From contig CBFFYP010000038.1 in the NCBI GenBank assembly GCA_965646165.1, positions 1 to 40,603 on the forward strand: 40,603 nucleotides of DNA, given 5' to 3'. The notes beneath the pieces were generated by a model. The model ran no database searches. It had not been told where the DNA came from and was given only the letters and a program-made list of their open reading frames with translations. Made by a program: the position numbers and the translations under genes. This document shows, one piece after another, positions 39,040-40,603 of the stretch (its first letter is position 1; each line of letters opens with the position of its first letter). This stretch comes from MGBC114844 sp910585855 (GTDB taxonomy: Bacteria; Bacillota; Clostridia; Lachnospirales; Lachnospiraceae).

Positions 39040-40314
39040 TTAAAATTCTTTTTGAATTCCATTAATATTTGTAGTTTCATCTTCAGAAATCGGAATAACC
39101 AGATATTTTTGTCCGTTAATGATTTGAACTGTTACCTGCTGTGCTTTTTCTGGTGTAGTTTTTAAAATAATTGTTTCTGTGCCATCTTGTTCGAAATCGA
39201 GGGCAGCGGCAGCTTCTGCTTTTGCCGTTTCAATCTGAAATTTTTGTTCTTCTACTTGATGTGTCAATGCTTCTACTTGCTGTATTAAGTTGATTTCCTT
39301 TTGTTTTTGTTCTTGAATAGCCAGTGCTTTGCTGTCAAGCAAATGTTCTGCCTTTGGAAGTGCCTGTGAAAATTCTTCTGTATAGGAGTGTTCGATTTGT
39401 TTAGAAAATTCCTCCGGGACACCGATTTCTTCTAGTATATTTTGTACAGAAGATGGGGTGAGAACAAGAGATTTGGTATTTTCATTTTCTTCTTCTGGAA
39501 ATTGTTCTTCTAGCAACTGATTTAAATTTTGCTGAAACTCTAAAAAATACAGATTATCGGTGGCTTTTTCTGTTCCTAGTGTTTCCTGAAAGATAGTTTG
39601 AAACGTTTCTTTTTGTTCAGTGGCTGTTGCAATAGGCTGACAGCCAAAAAAACCTTTGATAAATTCATGATGTGTTTCTTTCGGATTTTTATTATAGTAT
39701 AGGACAGAGTGAATATCACTGCTTCTGTCCGTAAAAGCAGGAAATAAAAAACCAGTTTCCGGTACACCAACGATCCAGTCCCGGATACGTGCGCCGATTC
39801 GATTTTCTTCTGCATAGTAGCCAAGAGCAGGCTTTGAGAGTGTAACAGGGCAAATGGCACAGAGAAAATAGGAAAAGACTTCTTCTGATTCGTCTAATTT
39901 CTGCAAATCTGAAGTTTTTTTCATTACATCATAGACATCATAAAATACTAAAATCAGATAATTTCCAACAAAATCATAATGTTCAATAATTTGTTCATAA
40001 AATCGTTCTAATAGATCCTCATTTTTTAACTGGCTTTCTTTTAAACCCAGAAGAAATTGCTGTCTGCCGTCGGAAAATTCCTCTTCCAGAGGAAATTGAA
40101 ATTCCAGCAGATGATTTCCTAGTGAGCCGGAAAGCGTTTTCTTGGCAATATCAAGATATTTATGAAATTCTTCCTCTGCCAGATTGAGAAATGTTTCCGA
40201 TAAGCGAAGAACGATTGTTTTTTCAGAGTCTACATAGCATCCGCAGAGTCTGGTAAAAGAACATCCATTTTTGGTAAAGCGTTTTTTTAGTTCTAAAATA
40301 TCTTTTTTGTTCAT
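39040..40314 (-). CDS. DUF4317 family protein
   Basis: The 424-residue soluble protein begins NKKDILELKKRFTKNGCSFTRLCGCYVD, the typical DUF4317 opening (read as NKKDILELKKRF and CSFTRLCGCYVD). Further family-like blocks are YLILVFYDVYDVMKK and CAICPVTLSKPALGYY. Residues about 340-380 form a Gln/Glu coiled coil. DUF4317 is common in Clostridia and has no known function. A short hairpin (ATCTTC/GAAGAT, 40326-40349) lies in its leader, just upstream of a purine-rich GGAAGATGGG. The gene stands alone. Confidence 0.9.
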   Translation of the reverse strand: MNKKDILELKKRFTKNGCSFTRLCGCYVDSEKTIVLRLSETFLNLAEEEFHKYLDIAKKTLSGSLGNHLLEFQFPLEEEFSDGRQQFLLGLKESQLKNEDLLERFYEQIIEHYDFVGNYLILVFYDVYDVMKKTSDLQKLDESEEVFSYFLCAICPVTLSKPALGYYAEENRIGARIRDWIVGVPETGFLFPAFTDRSSDIHSVLYYNKNPKETHHEFIKGFFGCQPIATATEQKETFQTIFQETLGTEKATDNLYFLEFQQNLNQLLEEQFPEEENENTKSLVLTPSSVQNILEEIGVPEEFSKQIEHSYTEEFSQALPKAEHLLDSKALAIQEQKQKEINLIQQVEALTHQVEEQKFQIETAKAEAAAALDFEQDGTETIILKTTPEKAQQVTVQIINGQKYLVIPISEDETTNINGIQKEF

Positions 40315-40389
40315 ATAATATACCCATCTTCCATAAAGGCATAGAAGATATATGTTCCTTTCTTTATAATATTTAAGGTGCTTTATGAA

Positions 40390-40422
40390 GGACGCTGAAT
40401 TGAGGGAGTATTTCAGTGTTCC
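40390..40422. repeat. Short hairpin with GGACGCTGAA arms
   Basis: GGACGCTGAA (40390-40399) pairs with TTCAGTGTTCC (40412-40422), one bulge and one wobble. GGACGCTGAA is also the left edge of the hairpin at 11411, so this may be a collapsed relative. Confidence 0.5.
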
Positions 40423-40483
40423 TGTCTATTATAAGGGAAGAAGATAAGAAATGCAATTCTGATTTTTTGTTTCTTTAATTGAA

Positions 40484-40603
40484 CTTTTGGAAATGAAGTG
40501 CTGTAAAGGGGGTTCTTTTGCCGGACGCCAGATTCGAAAACGGTGGGCAGCCTGCTGTTCCGGTTTCCAAAAAGCAAGAAGTTCTAAGACTTCTGCCTTT
40601 TCC
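40484..40603 (+). mobile_element. Hairpin element, truncated by the window end
   Basis: TTTAATTGAACTTTTGG and AAGTGCTGTAAAGGGGG match the element left end. CCGGACGC is then joined directly to the reverse-oriented module B arm GCCAGATTCGAAAACGG (from about 40531), followed by GGGCAGCCTGCTG and the AGAAGTTCTAAGACTTCTG stem. Module A and the linker are absent. The other arm lies beyond the window. Confidence 0.75.

Noticed and set aside
1..40603. CRISPR array
   Set aside because: No series of short direct repeats with unique spacers is present; the only regular tandem repeat (25795-26062) has a 97-base unit without spacers.

Overview
The window looks like a chromosomal segment of a low-GC Firmicute, most probably a Lachnospiraceae-type member of the Clostridia. 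The support is the low-GC composition with AT-rich codon choice, AGGAGG-type ribosome binding sites, frequent TTG/GTG starts, a PPi-dependent phosphofructokinase, a YtqB/MnmM-type methyltransferase, a DUF4317 protein and a Gld-type ABC operon with a DUF4340 partner. The family assignment is inference; no rRNA or other marker in the window fixes the species.

Layout. (1) 1-5319: end of a dispersed repeat, ychF, then a leftward operon of a soluble hybrid histidine kinase and a helical protein with a diverged HD-GYP-like domain. (2) 5406-6252: a complete copy of a large modular hairpin element. (3) 6373-12602: lgt and a GNAT acetyltransferase, pfp with its own promoter and terminator, argJ-mnmM, a small basic protein and a Fic protein. 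(4) 12710-14400: tRNA-Glu(CTC), a second complete hairpin element flanked by a 10-bp direct repeat, and holA. (5) 14520-19668: a PAS histidine kinase translationally coupled to a REC-HD-GYP regulator, facing a leftward TPR-lipoprotein/hflX operon. (6) 19712-25750: a third large hairpin element, then the lysine/diaminopimelate genes lysA, lysine riboswitch-dapA and dapB, with an IS200/IS605-type tnpB unit between dapA and dapB. (7) 25795-26510: a 97-bp tandem repeat and a diverged hairpin element. (8) 26598-31975: an ABC ATPase, permease, GldG-like and DUF4340 operon, then an Asn/Gly-rich lipoprotein. (9) 32064-34055: a TetR regulator with two matching operator palindromes, an unrecognised multi-pass membrane protein, and a QueT-type transporter. 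(10) 34187-38922: a seven-gene rightward cluster (two related coiled-coil proteins, DUF3006, HAD hydrolase, glycerophosphodiesterase, MmcQ/YjbR protein, S66 peptidase). (11) 39040-40603: a leftward DUF4317 gene and the start of another hairpin element.

The most distinctive content is non-coding. At least four large intergenic elements, plus several remnants, share terminal inverted repeats, a modular organisation and very long inverted-repeat arms. Arm sequences differ between copies while pairing is kept, including many compensatory changes. Two copies are flanked by 10-11 bp direct repeats. Some loci carry collapsed versions in which only the arm ends remain. This fits a mobile, structure-constrained repeat family and is the best candidate here for something undescribed. 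A second smaller hairpin family, a 97-bp tandem repeat and the dual-operator TetR/membrane-protein pair are further leads.

Functionally the coding part is mostly housekeeping: translation and ribosome quality (ychF, hflX, mnmM, tRNA-Glu), lipoprotein maturation (lgt), glycolysis (pfp), arginine and lysine/DAP biosynthesis, and replication (holA), with two separate kinase/HD-GYP signalling loci. All functions are read from sequence motifs alone; no database search was run.
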